Origin: a bacterium
Lineage (GTDB): Bacteria > Bacillota > Clostridia > Oscillospirales > Oscillospiraceae
Length of the DNA: 64,000 bases
NCBI GenBank assembly: GCA_004560375.1
Contig: SFVC01000002.1
Location: 1 to 64,000, forward strand
Direction of reading: 5' to 3'
This document shows positions 24,824 to 34,450 of this stretch, in pieces. Numbering within the stretch: position 1 is the first letter of the stretch; each line of letters begins with the position of its first letter. The notes under the pieces were generated by a model. It saw only the letters and a list, made by a program, of their open reading frames with translations. It did not search any database and was not told the origin of the DNA. The position numbers and the translations under genes are program-made.

Positions 24824-25042
24824 ATGAGCGGTACTGTCAAGTGGTTCAACGCTGAGAAGGGCTACGGCTTCATCACTCCCGACGACGGCAGCGAGGACGT
24901 GTTCGTGCACTTCTCCGCCATCGTGGCCGAGGGCTACAAGAAGCTGCTGGAGGGCCAGAAGGTCACCTTCGAGACCGAGCCCGATCCCCGGGGCGCCAAG
25001 GGCGTCCGCGCCACCAACGTGGTGGCCGTGGTGGAGGACTAA
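24824..25042 (+). CDS. Cold-shock protein (CspA family)
   Basis: 72-residue OB-fold RNA chaperone. RNP-1 is KGYGFITP (residues 13-20) and RNP-2 is VFVHFSAI (about 29-36). The ATG at 24824 follows AAGGAGGAAACAGGAA; in-frame codons upstream belong to the structured leader. Single gene with its own strong promoter and terminator. Confidence 0.96.
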   Translation: MSGTVKWFNAEKGYGFITPDDGSEDVFVHFSAIVAEGYKKLLEGQKVTFETEPDPRGAKGVRATNVVAVVED

Positions 25043-25055
25043 TCCTCTGAAGCGG

Positions 25056-25087
25056 AAAAAGCCTGCCGCGAACGCGGCAGGCTTTTT
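25056..25087 (+). terminator. Terminator of the cold-shock gene
   Basis: AAAAAGCCTGCCGCG/CGCGGCAGGCTTTTT, 15-bp stem with a two-base loop. Confidence 0.92.
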
Positions 25088-25132
25088 GTTTCTTCTTCGG
25101 CGGCTTGCGCCCGGCGCCGTCCAAACACAAAG

Positions 25133-25158
25133 GCATACCCCGCCGGGTTGGGGTATGC
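25133..25158 (-). terminator. Terminator after the DUF896 gene
   Basis: GCATACCCC/GGGGTATGC hairpin abutting the stop codon at 25159; the minus-strand tail is CCTTTGTGTTT. Confidence 0.7.
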
Positions 25159-25365
25159 TTATTTCTTTTTCGGCAGCTTATGCTTGGTGCCGTCCGGCTC
25201 CACCAGATAGGTGTTCTCCAACTGGCCCACCAGGCTGGCCTTCACGCTGTCGATATACTCCCGCCGCAGGGCGTCCCGCTCGGCCAGCTCCGCCGGGGTG
25301 AGGATCTCCCCCGCCTTCACCCGGCGGGCGAACTGGTTGATCCGGTCGATTTTCTTCTGATCCAT
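25159..25365 (-). CDS. DUF896 family protein (YnzC-like)
   Basis: 68-residue, charged, helical protein. The pattern KIDRINQFARRVKAGEILTPAE then LRREYIDSVKASL matches the UPF0291/DUF896 family found across Firmicutes. The family is small and cytoplasmic; its role is not established. It begins on the base after the ylmH stop, so the two are translated together. Confidence 0.9.
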   Translation of the reverse strand: MDQKKIDRINQFARRVKAGEILTPAELAERDALRREYIDSVKASLVGQLENTYLVEPDGTKHKLPKKK

Positions 25366-26160
25366 TTACAGATACCTCTCGATCTCAATGATAATCCTGC
25401 CCTTCCGGGATTGGCCGCCCACCGTTTTCAGCACGCACTTGCCCAGCCCCCGGCAGGTGAGCACATCCCCCTGGGCCACCAGCTTGTCCGGCTTGAGGCA
25501 TTCCCGGTGGTTCAGCGACACCCGGCCCCCGGTGACGGCGTCCGCCGCCTTGGCCCTTGCCAGGGAGAAGCCGGATGAGAGCACCGCGTCCAGCCGCAGG
25601 GTGGACACCGTGTCGTGGATGACCTTCACCTGGTTGGGGGCGGGGGCCAGCTCGGACAGGGGGATCTCCCGCAGCTTCAATCGATACCGCCCCGCCTGAT
25701 CGAACTGGGACAGAATGATGGGGGCCGCGTCCCTCAGGCAGACGATCTGGGCGGCCTGCTCCCCCACTAAAATGTCCCCCACCCTCTCCCGGGTGAGGCC
25801 GATGCCCATGAGGCCCCCCAGCAGATCCCGGTGGGTTAGCTCCGCCCCGGTGGGCGGGTAGGCGCACTCGATGGCGGCCAGCTCGTCCGACGGCTCCCAG
25901 TCGTCCGGCTCCTGCCAGTCGGGAAGGAACACGCAGACGGTGCGCTCCGCCCCCTGGAAGCCGCCGTGAAACAGGTGGCTGGGGTGGCCGCAGGCGGCGA
26001 TAAGCGGCTCCAGCGCCGCCCGCTGGGCCGGGGAAAAGAACTGGGTGGCGCAGGGGATGGAGCGGTTGGCCGCCCGATCCATCTGATCCAGGGCCCGGGC
26101 CAGGACGACGCGCTCCTCCGGGTCTTTGGAGAATTTGTTGAGCAATTCGGTTTTATTCAT
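25366..26160 (-). CDS. ylmH: YlmH-type S4-domain RNA-binding protein
   Basis: 264 residues. The C-terminal S4 domain (about 180-245) has LRLDAVLSSGFSLARAKAAD and GRVSLNH, the classical S4 RNA-binding pattern; the N-terminal part matches YlmH. In Bacillus, YlmH is linked to cell division and has been described as a ribosome-quality-control factor acting on peptidyl-tRNA on stalled 50S subunits. Starts 7 bases after GGGGTGA. Followed without gap by DUF896. Here it is not next to divIVA or sepF as it is in Bacillus. Confidence 0.92.
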   Translation of the reverse strand: MNKTELLNKFSKDPEERVVLARALDQMDRAANRSIPCATQFFSPAQRAALEPLIAACGHPSHLFHGGFQGAERTVCVFLPDWQEPDDWEPSDELAAIECAYPPTGAELTHRDLLGGLMGIGLTRERVGDILVGEQAAQIVCLRDAAPIILSQFDQAGRYRLKLREIPLSELAPAPNQVKVIHDTVSTLRLDAVLSSGFSLARAKAADAVTGGRVSLNHRECLKPDKLVAQGDVLTCRGLGKCVLKTVGGQSRKGRIIIEIERYL

Positions 26161-26192
26161 AACAAATTCACCCCTATTATAAGAATCCCGCC

Positions 26193-26220
26193 GTAGGGGA
26201 GGGGCTTGCCCCTCCCCTAC
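26193..26220. repeat. Palindromic hairpin between ylmH and the ABC transporter
   Basis: GTAGGGGAGGGG/CCCCTCCCCTAC, 12-bp perfect arms with a four-base loop and no T tract. It ends four bases from the transporter stop (minus strand). Could act as a terminator or be a dispersed REP-type sequence; only one copy is in this window. Confidence 0.55.
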
Positions 26221-26223
26221 ATT

Positions 26224-27969
26224 CTACACCACCCGCTTTTGCGCGTTGTAGAGCTGGGCGTACTCCCCGCCGCGGGCCAGCAGCTCCTGGTGGGTGCCCT
26301 CCTCTAAAATATGGTTGTCGTCCACCACGATGATCCGGTTGGCGCTGCGGATGGTGGACAGCCGGTGGGCGATGATCAGGGTGGTGCGGCCCTTCGCCAG
26401 CTCGTCAAAGGCGGACTGGATGCGGGCCTCGGTGACGGAATCCAGGGCGGAGGTGGCCTCGTCCAGAATCAAAATGGGCGGGTTCTTCAGGAAGATCCGG
26501 GCGATGGACACCCGCTGCTTCTGCCCGCCGGACAGCATCACCCCCCGCTCCCCCACATAGGTGTGGAAGCCGTCGGGCATGGCCATGATGTCGTCGTAGA
26601 TCTCCGCCCGGCGGGCGGCCTCCACCACCTCCGCCTCGGTGGCGTCCGGCTTGCCGTAGCGGATGTTGTCCAGCACCGTGCCCGCGAACAGGAACACGTC
26701 CTGCTGGACGATGCCGATGTTCTGCCGCAGGGAGCGCTGGGTCACCGAGCGCACGTCCCGGCCGTCCACTAAAATCCGGCCCCCCGTCACGTCGTAGAAC
26801 CGGGGTATGAGCTGGCACAGGGTGGACTTGCCGCCCCCGGAGGGCCCCACCACCGCCACCGTCTCCCCCTGGGGGATGTGGATGGACACGTGATCCAGCA
26901 CCGCCGGGCCGTCCTCATAGTGGAAGGACACGTCGTCGATACGGATATCGCCCCGGGCCGTCCCCATCTCCGCAGCTCCCGGATCGTCCTGCACCGCGGG
27001 CTCCACCCGCATCAGCTCCACAAACCGCTTGAAACCCGCCATGCCGTTGAGGAACTGCTCCACAAAGGCGGCCAGCTTCCGCACCGGGGTCAGGAAGGTG
27101 GAGATATAGAGGATGAAGGCGCTCAGATCGACGAAGGTCATCTCCCCCCGCATGATGAAGAACCCCCCCGCCGCCACCGTCAGCACGTTCATGGCGGGCA
27201 GGGCGAACTCCAGCCCGCCGTGGTAGGTGGCCATGGCCTTGTAATAATCCCGCTTGGCCTCTTTGAATTCCGCGTTGGATGCCTGGAACTTCTGGTTTTC
27301 CTGATCCTCGCTGGCGAAGGCCTTGGCGGTACGCATCCCGGAGATAGACGACTCCAGCTGGCCGTTGATGCCCGCCATGGTCTGCTTCTGCCGGACGGAG
27401 GCCCTCATCATCCGCCGCCGCTGGACAATGGTGAAGATCACAAAGATGGGCACCACGGCAAACACGATGAGGGCCAGCTTCCACTGGATGGTGAGCATCA
27501 GGCAGAAAGCCCCCACCAGGGTGACGGTGGAGATGAACAGATCCTCCGGGCCGTGGTGGGCCAGCTCGGTGATCTCGAAGAGGTCGTTGGTGGCCCGGCT
27601 CATGAGCTGGCCGGTGCGGTTCTTGTCGTAGAAGGAGAAGGACAGATCCTGCATATGGCCGAACAGATCCCGGCGGATGTCCGCCTCGATCCGCACCCCC
27701 ATCATATGGCCCCAGTAGGTGACGATGAAGTACATCACCGAGCGCAGGGCGTAAGCCGCCAGCAGCAGGCCCATGACGGTGAAAAAGGCGGCGTAGAGGT
27801 TCTGGGGCAGCAGGCTGTTCATGGCCTCCCGGGAGGCCCAGGGGAAGGCCAGATCCACCAGGGCGATGCCCAGGGCGCAGCACATATCCAGAATAAACAG
27901 CCCCAGGTGGGGCTTATAATAGGACAGGAAGATGGGGACATAGCCCCGCCGGAAGCGGTTGGATGCCAT
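26224..27969 (-). CDS. ABC exporter, fused permease-ATPase (MsbA/MdlB type)
   Basis: 581 residues. Six transmembrane helices in the first 320 residues (type IV exporter fold), then one nucleotide-binding domain: Walker [10 protein letters not shown], signature LSGGQKQ, Walker [13 protein letters not shown], and the H-loop AHRLST. Works as a dimer, exporting a hydrophobic compound; the substrate cannot be read from sequence. The ATG at 27969 is used (AAAAGGAG upstream); the earlier GTG at 27990 overlaps that ribosome site. Single gene. Confidence 0.93.
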   Translation of the reverse strand: MASNRFRRGYVPIFLSYYKPHLGLFILDMCCALGIALVDLAFPWASREAMNSLLPQNLYAAFFTVMGLLLAAYALRSVMYFIVTYWGHMMGVRIEADIRRDLFGHMQDLSFSFYDKNRTGQLMSRATNDLFEITELAHHGPEDLFISTVTLVGAFCLMLTIQWKLALIVFAVVPIFVIFTIVQRRRMMRASVRQKQTMAGINGQLESSISGMRTAKAFASEDQENQKFQASNAEFKEAKRDYYKAMATYHGGLEFALPAMNVLTVAAGGFFIMRGEMTFVDLSAFILYISTFLTPVRKLAAFVEQFLNGMAGFKRFVELMRVEPAVQDDPGAAEMGTARGDIRIDDVSFHYEDGPAVLDHVSIHIPQGETVAVVGPSGGGKSTLCQLIPRFYDVTGGRILVDGRDVRSVTQRSLRQNIGIVQQDVFLFAGTVLDNIRYGKPDATEAEVVEAARRAEIYDDIMAMPDGFHTYVGERGVMLSGGQKQRVSIARIFLKNPPILILDEATSALDSVTEARIQSAFDELAKGRTTLIIAHRLSTIRSANRIIVVDDNHILEEGTHQELLARGGEYAQLYNAQKRVV

Positions 27970-28040
27970 GGGAAGGACACTCCTTTTCACAGATCAGGCT
28001 GTTCGTCAGCAAGGAAATAGTATAGCGCAAAGAATTTCCC

Positions 28041-28069
28041 TTGTCAATGCGGCGAGATGGGCTTATAAT
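28041..28069 (+). promoter_or_regulatory. Promoter of the AEC transporter gene
   Basis: TTGTCA, 17-base spacer, TATAAT; start codon about 48 bases downstream. Confidence 0.8.
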
Positions 28070-28117
28070 GATGTTCACTGCGTAGCTGCGTAGAGAACGA
28101 GAGCGAGGGAATGTAAC

Positions 28118-29047
28118 ATGCTTGACGCGTTTCTGGTGGTGGGGGGCAGCGTGCTCACCCTGTTTCTGCTGATGTCGGTGGGCTTCGGCTTCGGGCGGAT
28201 GGGCCTGCTGTCCGGAGACACCCTGTCCCAGGTGTCCCGGGTGCTGCTGTACGTGGTCACCCCCTGCATCATGATCACCTCCTTCGAGGTGGAGCGCACC
28301 CCCCAGACCCAGGGCCAGCTCACCACGGCCCTGGCGGCCACGGCGGGAGTATATGTGCTGTACATGGCGCTGTCCCTGATCCTGTTCCCCCGGGAGAGGG
28401 CGGATCAGCGGGGCATCCTGCGCTTTGCCGCCGTATTCGGCAACGCCGGGTTTATGGGCCTGCCCCTGATCCAGTCCGCCCTGGGGGACGAGGCCATGAT
28501 CACCGCGGTGGTGGGCTTCGCCGTGTTCAACATCGTCTCCTGGACCCAGGGGCGGGCGCTGATGGGGGGCCGGTCGGAGCTGTCGCTGAAAAAACTGGCG
28601 CTGAACCCCGGGGTGCTGGGCTTTGCCGGGGGGCTGCTGCTGTTCTTCACCGGCTGGCGGCTGCCCGGGCCGGTGGACGCCGCCGCCCGCTACCTGGGCA
28701 GCATGAACACCCCTCTGGCCATGGTGGTCATCGGCGGGCAGATGGCCCAGGCGGATCTGCGGAAAGTGTTTTCCAGCCGGAAGCTCTACCTGGTGTCTGC
28801 GGTGAAGCTGCTGGGCCTGCCCCTGCTGACGGCGGCGGTGCTGCTGCCCTTCCGGGTGGATCCCATCGTGTTTACGGCCACGGTGATTCTGGCCGGCTGT
28901 CCCACCGCCGGGGCCACCGGCCTGTTCGCCCAGAGCATGGGCAAGGATTCGGCCCTTGCCGCCCAGCAGATCACCCTGTCCACCCTTCTGTGTCTGGCCA
29001 CCCTGCCCGCGGCGGCGGTGCTGGCCCAGCTGCTGGCGGCGGGCTGA
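28118..29047 (+). CDS. AEC-family (auxin efflux carrier/malate permease-like) transporter
   Basis: 309 residues, about ten hydrophobic segments in two halves separated near residue 160. The VLLYVVTPCIMITSF segment and the late GCPTAGATGLFAQSMGKD loop are typical of bacterial AEC proteins (AEC means the efflux-carrier family also holding malonate/malate carriers). The substrate is unknown. First gene of a pair with the AI-2E-type gene 36 bases downstream. Confidence 0.9.
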   Translation: MLDAFLVVGGSVLTLFLLMSVGFGFGRMGLLSGDTLSQVSRVLLYVVTPCIMITSFEVERTPQTQGQLTTALAATAGVYVLYMALSLILFPRERADQRGILRFAAVFGNAGFMGLPLIQSALGDEAMITAVVGFAVFNIVSWTQGRALMGGRSELSLKKLALNPGVLGFAGGLLLFFTGWRLPGPVDAAARYLGSMNTPLAMVVIGGQMAQADLRKVFSSRKLYLVSAVKLLGLPLLTAAVLLPFRVDPIVFTATVILAGCPTAGATGLFAQSMGKDSALAAQQITLSTLLCLATLPAAAVLAQLLAAG

Positions 29048-29083
29048 CGATCCGTCAACGATATCACAAAGGAGGCGGTTGGC

Positions 29084-30265
29084 ATGAACGAGTCCCCCCT
29101 GACCTGGGGCGAACGTGCCCAGCTCTGGCTGCGGCTGGGCCTGCGGGCGGTGCTGGCCCTGGGCGGACTGGCGCTGGCCGTCTGGGTGGGGCTGCCGTTG
29201 CTGTCCCTGCTCAGCCCCTTTGTGCTGGCCCTGGTGCTGGCCTGGCTGCTGAACCCGGCGGTGAAATGGCTCCAGCGGCATTCCGGCGCCCCCCGGAAGG
29301 CCATCTCCATGGTGCTGGTGATCCTGGTGTTCGCCGTGATCGGCGGGGTGCTGTTCGGCCTGGGCTGGGCGGCGGTGGGGCAGGTGCGCTCCCTGTTCGA
29401 CAACCGGCAGTCCCTGCTGGACGAGCTGCTGGAGGGGCTGGCCGGAGTGGTGAACAGCGTCCAGGGCTGGCTGGCCGGCCTGGGGGATTTCGTGCCCCAG
29501 GGGGTGATCACCACCGGGGAGGATCTGATGGCGGCGGTGCTGGACTGGGCGCGGGGTCTGGATTTTTCGGGCTGGCTGGCCCAGATGGCGGGGCAGGCCC
29601 CCTCCATGGCGGCCAACGTGTCCAACTTCGCCGTGGCCCTGGTGGTGTTCGTCATGGCCAGCTACTTTATCACCGGGGACTATCCCCGGCTGCGGTTCGA
29701 GCTCACCGACCGGGTGCCCATGGTGGCCCGGGACTTCTGCCGCTCGCTGAAGGACATCTTCATGAGCGCCTTCGGCGGTTATATTAAAAGCCAGCTCATC
29801 CTGTCCCTGGGGGTGTTTCTCATCCTCACCGTGGGCTTCCTGTTTATGGGGCAGCCCTACGGGCTGCTGCTGGCTTTCGCCCTGGCGGTGCTGGACTTCA
29901 TCCCCATCATCGGCGCGGGCACCGTCATGGTGCCCTGGGCGGTCATCGACATGGTGCTGGCCCAGTACGGCGAGGCGGCGGGGCTGATGGCGGTGTGGGG
30001 CGTCATCGTGCTGTTCCGCCGGTTCGCGGAGCCCAAGATCCTGGGCAATCAGACGGGGCTGTCCCCCATCCTGTCCCTGGTGGGCATCTACGTGGGCATG
30101 AAGCTGGGGGGCGTGCTGGGCATGGTGGTGGGGCCGCTGCTGCTGCTGGTGTGCATCAACCTGGCCAAGCTGGGCATTTTCCGCCCGGTGCTGGACGATC
30201 TGTCCCTGGCCGCGGCGGACATCAACGCCATCCTCCGCTCCGGGCGAAAGCGGGAGGAGGAGTAA
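29084..30265 (+). CDS. AI-2E family transporter
   Basis: 393 residues. An early pair of helices (residues about 20-80), a cytoplasmic/extracellular amphipathic stretch (100-185), then a second membrane block with ALAVLDFIPIIGAGTVMVPWA and the C-terminal PKILGNQTGLSPIL, both family signatures. Members are exporters of small molecules or Na+/H+ antiporters; AI-2 export has been shown only for some. Starts after AAAGGAGG. Terminator directly behind. Confidence 0.92.
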   Translation: MNESPLTWGERAQLWLRLGLRAVLALGGLALAVWVGLPLLSLLSPFVLALVLAWLLNPAVKWLQRHSGAPRKAISMVLVILVFAVIGGVLFGLGWAAVGQVRSLFDNRQSLLDELLEGLAGVVNSVQGWLAGLGDFVPQGVITTGEDLMAAVLDWARGLDFSGWLAQMAGQAPSMAANVSNFAVALVVFVMASYFITGDYPRLRFELTDRVPMVARDFCRSLKDIFMSAFGGYIKSQLILSLGVFLILTVGFLFMGQPYGLLLAFALAVLDFIPIIGAGTVMVPWAVIDMVLAQYGEAAGLMAVWGVIVLFRRFAEPKILGNQTGLSPILSLVGIYVGMKLGGVLGMVVGPLLLLVCINLAKLGIFRPVLDDLSLAAADINAILRSGRKREEE

Positions 30266-30287
30266 CCCCGCCCCGCGTACAGACAAC

Positions 30288-30322
30288 AGCCGGCGGTTCC
30301 GGAAGGGGCCGCCGGCTTTTTC
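30288..30322 (+). terminator. Terminator of the AEC/AI-2E pair
   Basis: AGCCGGCGG/CCGCCGGCT stem followed by TTTTTCT. Confidence 0.88.
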
Positions 30323-30411
30323 TACTGAATTCTTAAAATTTTTCTCCCCTTTTCCTGTCGAATATGGTAGAATGGACTCACACCACTATTACACGACAAG
30401 GAGGCCCTCCC

Positions 30412-32088
30412 ATGGAAACCGCAATCACACAGAAGCAGAAGGTGATCCTCGACGGCGCGCAGTACGAATACCCCTACGGCACCCCCTTCCGAACCATCGC
30501 CGCGGACTTCCAGGATCGGTACCCCGACGACATCCTGCTGGTGAACCGGGACGGGAAGCTGTGCGAGCTCCACAAGGTGCTGGATCGGGACTGCTCCCTG
30601 CGCCTGGTCACCGCCCGGGACGTGCCCGGCATCCAGACCTACGAGCGTAGCGCGGTGTTCCTGATGATCAAGGCGTTTTACGATGTGGTGGGCAGACAGA
30701 ACGTGGAGCGCATCTCTGTGGGCTATTCCGTCAGCCGCTCCCTGTTCATCCGGGCACAGGGCAAATTCTTTCTGAACCAGGCCCTGCTGGATCGGGTGGA
30801 GGCCCGGATGCGGGAGCTGTCCGACGCGGCCCTGCCCATCCGGAAGCGATCCCTCAACACGGACGACGCCATGGATCTGTTCCGCCGGGAGGGCCTGGTG
30901 CACAAAGCGGATCTGCTCAGCTTCCGGGTCAATTCCCATGTGAACGTGTACGAGCTGGACGGGTTTGTGGACTACTTCTACGGCTACATGGCTCCGGACA
31001 CCAGCTATATCCGCTGCTTCGCCCTGGAGCGCTTTGAGGACGGCTTCGTGCTCCGCCTGCCCACCCTGAAGGATCCCGGCCGGCTGGGGGAGTTTCAGCC
31101 CTCCCGGAAGGTGTTTCGGGAGCTGCGGGCCTCCACCCGGCGGTCGGAGGCGCTGGGGGTGTCCACCGTGGCGGAGCTGAACACCGCCATCTCCCAGGGG
31201 CAGGCCACGCCGCTCATACTCAGCTACGAGGCCATGATGGAGAAAAAGATCGGTGACATCGCCGCCGAGATTGCCGCCCGCCGGGAGGTGCGCTTCGTCA
31301 TGATCGCCGGCCCCTCCTCCTCCGGCAAGACCACCTTCTCCCACCGGCTGTCCACACAGCTGCGGGCCTGCGGCCTGCGGCCCCACGCCATCGCCACCGA
31401 CAACTACTTCAAAAACCGGGCGGACACCCCCCGGGACGAGAACGGTAACTACGACTTCGAGGGCCTGGGCGCCATGGACGTGGAGCAGTTCAACACGGAT
31501 ATGGCTCGCCTGCTCCGGGGGGAAACGGTGGATATGCCCACCTACAACTTCAAAAAAGGGGCCCGGGAGTACACCGGCACCCAGCTCACCCTGGGGGTGG
31601 AGGACGTGCTGGTGATCGAGGGCATCCACTGTCTCAACGATCAGTTCACCTATTCCCTGCCCCGGGAGAGCAAGTACAAGATCTACATCAGCTGCCTGAC
31701 CACCCTGAATATCGACGATCACAACCGCACCCCCACCACCGACGCCCGGCTGCTGCGGCGGATCGAGCGGGACGCCCGCACCCGGGGCTACCCCGCCCAG
31801 GCCACCATCAAGATGTGGCCCTCCGTCCGCCGGGGGGAGGAGAACAACATCTTCCCCTTCCAGGACAGCGCGGACATGGTGTTCAACTCCGCCCTGATCT
31901 ACGAGACCTCCCTGCTCAAGCCCTACGTCCAGCCCCTGCTGTTCGGGGTGCCCCGGGACAGCGAGGAGTACATCGAGGCCAAGCGGCTGCTGAAATTCTT
32001 AAACTACTTCCTGCCCATACCCGGGGACAACATCCCCAAAACCTCCATCATGCGGGAGTTCATCGGCGGCGGCTGCTACCACGTGTGA
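30412..32088 (+). CDS. Nucleoside (uridine) kinase with TGS/ThrRS-editing-like N-terminus
   Basis: 558 residues. The N-terminal 60 residues have a TGS-like pattern (YEYPYGTPFRTIAADF), the next 200 resemble the second additional domain of threonyl-tRNA synthetase, and residues about 300-500 form a uridine-kinase P-loop domain with GPSSSGKTTFS and VLVIEGIHCLND. This composite is a known Firmicutes/Bacteroidetes type annotated as nucleoside kinase; it should phosphorylate uridine/cytidine, with the front part possibly sensing RNA or nucleotides. The ATG at 30412 follows AAGGAGG; an in-frame ATG at 30364 lacks a ribosome site. Confidence 0.9.
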   Translation: METAITQKQKVILDGAQYEYPYGTPFRTIAADFQDRYPDDILLVNRDGKLCELHKVLDRDCSLRLVTARDVPGIQTYERSAVFLMIKAFYDVVGRQNVERISVGYSVSRSLFIRAQGKFFLNQALLDRVEARMRELSDAALPIRKRSLNTDDAMDLFRREGLVHKADLLSFRVNSHVNVYELDGFVDYFYGYMAPDTSYIRCFALERFEDGFVLRLPTLKDPGRLGEFQPSRKVFRELRASTRRSEALGVSTVAELNTAISQGQATPLILSYEAMMEKKIGDIAAEIAARREVRFVMIAGPSSSGKTTFSHRLSTQLRACGLRPHAIATDNYFKNRADTPRDENGNYDFEGLGAMDVEQFNTDMARLLRGETVDMPTYNFKKGAREYTGTQLTLGVEDVLVIEGIHCLNDQFTYSLPRESKYKIYISCLTTLNIDDHNRTPTTDARLLRRIERDARTRGYPAQATIKMWPSVRRGEENNIFPFQDSADMVFNSALIYETSLLKPYVQPLLFGVPRDSEEYIEAKRLLKFLNYFLPIPGDNIPKTSIMREFIGGGCYHV

Positions 32089-32104
32089 GGGGGGCAATTC
32101 CGCC

Positions 32105-32133
32105 TTGTCAAGCCCGCCCGGGTTTGCTATAAT
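32105..32133 (+). promoter_or_regulatory. Promoter of the fapA-cheX-cheY-AAA operon
   Basis: TTGTCA, 17-base spacer, TATAAT, about 60 bases before fapA. Confidence 0.82.
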
Positions 32134-32194
32134 AGGAATAAGAGCGCAACGCGCCGCACCCGGCGGCAATCCATCTGATCGGCGGTGATTACAG

Positions 32195-33916
32195 ATGTCC
32201 ATCAAGGAAAAACTCGCAGCCCTCCTGTTCGGTTCGAAAGAGGCCCAGCCGGAGCAGGAGCAGGAAGATCCCCACGTTTTGCCGGAGCAGCCGGAAGCGG
32301 CGCAGGAGTCCTCCTTCCTCCCCGCCGAGGATCCGGCCCTGCTGAAGCTGTCCGCCGACCATCCCCTTCAGCAGCTGTATGCCATCCGGCGGCAGGAGTC
32401 GGGCTATCTGCCCATCCCCCGGCTGTGCCTGGACGAGGACGGCGCGCTGCCCCCCGAGGTGATCAGCCGGGAAAAGATCCGGCTCCAGGCGGGGCTGAGA
32501 ACCGCCTCCGCCGCCCGGCTGAAGTCCGTCCAGAACCAGAGCAAGGGCGCCGACCAGGCGGAACGCTCTGCGGGGCTGGACGCCTGCCCGTGGTTCTTCC
32601 TGTCCGCCGACGGTCTGTACGCCTGGGCGCTGGTGTTCCCGCCCGCGGGCGGGGGGCGGGAGCTGACCCGGGAGCTGCTCCACCAGGCCATGGCGGAGCA
32701 GGGGATCTCCTACGGCGTGGACGAGCGGGCGGCCAGCCGGCTGCCCCGGGACGAGGGCCGGTACTTCACCCTGTGCCTCCTGGCCAGGGGAAAGCCCGCC
32801 TTCGACGGCAAGAACGGCAACATTGTGGATTACGTGCCACGGGTCGTCGAGCGGGTGCTGGAGACGGACGAGTACGACCAGGTGGATTACACCGCCCTGA
32901 ACCTGACCCACAACGTGGAGGCGGGGCAGGAGATCTGCCGCCTCATCCGCCCCACCGAGGGGGAGCCGGGCCGCACGGTGCTGGATCAGGAGATCCCCGC
33001 CAAGAGCGGCCGGGCCGTCTCCCTGCCCAAGGGGCGCAACACCGAGATCAGCGAGGACGGCGAGGCCCTGCTGGCCTCTGTGGCCGGGCACGTGGAGTTC
33101 ACCGGCCGCAGCTTCCAGGTGAAGCCTGTGCTGGAGATTCCGGGCAATGTGGACTTCTCCACCGGCAGCATCAAGTACCTGGGGGACGTCAACATCAAGG
33201 GGGACGTGCTCACCGGCTTCACCGTCCGGGCCATGGGCAGCATCTGGGTGGGCGGCGTCATTGAGGCGGGCAGCACCGTGGAGGCCGGCGGCGACCTCAC
33301 CGTGGTGAAGGGCATCCTGGGGGACGGTACCACCATTGTCCGCTCACAGCGGTGCATTTTTGCCAAGTATATCGAAAACGCCACCATTTATGTGAAGGAA
33401 AACCTTCAGACCGACGTGATCATCAACGGCAGCATCTACTGCGACGGGGAGGTACTGGTGCGATCCGGGCGGGGCGCCGTAATCGGCGGCCGGATCTGGG
33501 CGGCCAGAAAGGTGAGCGCCACCGACGTGGGTTCCAAAGCTGAGTGCCGCACCTCCATCGTCCTGGGGGGGCTGCCCTGCACCAATTTCGAGCGGGAGCT
33601 GGTACACAAGGAGCTGGAGGAGCAGGAGCTGGAGCTGGAACGGCTGGAGAGCCAGCCGGACAGCCCGGCGAAGGCCAGCCTGCTCGGTAAGACGCGGATC
33701 AAGCTCAGCACCTCCGCCCTCCGCCTCCAGCAGCTGGAGACGGAGCTGGCCGACATCAAGGAGGAGGTGCAGGATCGGGGCGAGGAGGGCCGGCTGGAAT
33801 GCGCCGTGGCCTACGCCGGAACGGAGATCACCATTGGAAATGAGATCACCCGCCTGCAGGAGGAGAAGCGCCACTGTGTGGCCAAGCTGGTGGGCGGGGA
33901 GATCGTGGTGATGTAG
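32195..33916 (+). CDS. FapA-type DUF342 protein
   Basis: 573 residues: a variable acidic N-terminal part (1-200), a DUF342 beta-helix core (about 215-430, with the repeated V-x-G-D-V pattern NVDFSTGSIKYLGDVNIKGDV in pieces) and a C-terminal coiled coil (about 450-520, KELEEQELELERLES). FapA-like proteins are polar/scaffold proteins named from flagellar assembly in Vibrio but widespread in non-flagellated Firmicutes. First gene of a four-gene operon with cheX, cheY and an AAA ATPase, 33 bases before cheX, so a signalling scaffold role is likely. Confidence 0.88.
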   Translation: MSIKEKLAALLFGSKEAQPEQEQEDPHVLPEQPEAAQESSFLPAEDPALLKLSADHPLQQLYAIRRQESGYLPIPRLCLDEDGALPPEVISREKIRLQAGLRTASAARLKSVQNQSKGADQAERSAGLDACPWFFLSADGLYAWALVFPPAGGGRELTRELLHQAMAEQGISYGVDERAASRLPRDEGRYFTLCLLARGKPAFDGKNGNIVDYVPRVVERVLETDEYDQVDYTALNLTHNVEAGQEICRLIRPTEGEPGRTVLDQEIPAKSGRAVSLPKGRNTEISEDGEALLASVAGHVEFTGRSFQVKPVLEIPGNVDFSTGSIKYLGDVNIKGDVLTGFTVRAMGSIWVGGVIEAGSTVEAGGDLTVVKGILGDGTTIVRSQRCIFAKYIENATIYVKENLQTDVIINGSIYCDGEVLVRSGRGAVIGGRIWAARKVSATDVGSKAECRTSIVLGGLPCTNFERELVHKELEEQELELERLESQPDSPAKASLLGKTRIKLSTSALRLQQLETELADIKEEVQDRGEEGRLECAVAYAGTEITIGNEITRLQEEKRHCVAKLVGGEIVVM

Positions 33917-33949
33917 CCCCGTGCGGAACGAGGAGAGAGGAGGGCCGGC

Positions 33950-34450
33950 ATGGATCGTCTGATGCCCCGGGAGAAGCTCCGCGCCATGCTGGATCAGGTC
34001 ACCCGGGAGATCACCCGGCGGGAGGCCGGGATCCGCCTGACCCTGACCGAGCCGGGAGAAAACGGGCCGGTGGGGGATCCCTGCACGGTGTATATCACCT
34101 TCGAGCGCGGAATGGACGGCACCCTGTGCCTGTGCGCCAACGGGGCCATGTTCGTCCGGATCGCCCGCGCCGTGATGGATACAGATGCGCTGACGCCCCA
34201 GGATGTGGCCGATGTGGCCAAAGAATATCTCAACGTGCTGGGCGGACACGTGCTGAGGCGGCTGTTTCCCACGGCAAAGCGGCCCGCCCGGTTCAGCGTC
34301 CCCGTCTTTTGCCGGGGGCCCTACGCGCCGGAGGGGGAGCGGCTGTCCATCGCGCTGGACTACGCCGGCGACCAGGCGGAGCAGGTGCGTTTTTCCTACT
34401 ATACCCCTCATGGGGACGAGAATACTTGGAAAGAGGATGTGTCTGTATGA
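33950..34450 (+). CDS. CheX-type chemotaxis phosphatase-like protein
   Basis: 166 residues with the CheX/CheC alpha-beta fold pattern. The phosphatase motif E-x-x-N is visible in KEYLNVLGG (about residues 90-98), as in active CheX, which dephosphorylates CheY. Its stop overlaps the ATG of the following cheY-like gene by four bases, so the two are translationally coupled. It should set the phosphorylation level of that receiver. Starts after GAGAGGAGGG. Confidence 0.85.
   Translation: MDRLMPREKLRAMLDQVTREITRREAGIRLTLTEPGENGPVGDPCTVYITFERGMDGTLCLCANGAMFVRIARAVMDTDALTPQDVADVAKEYLNVLGGHVLRRLFPTAKRPARFSVPVFCRGPYAPEGERLSIALDYAGDQAEQVRFSYYTPHGDENTWKEDVSV

Noticed and set aside
26193..26220. Insertion-sequence end
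   Set aside because: There is no transposase and no matching partner end; it is kept only as a hairpin.
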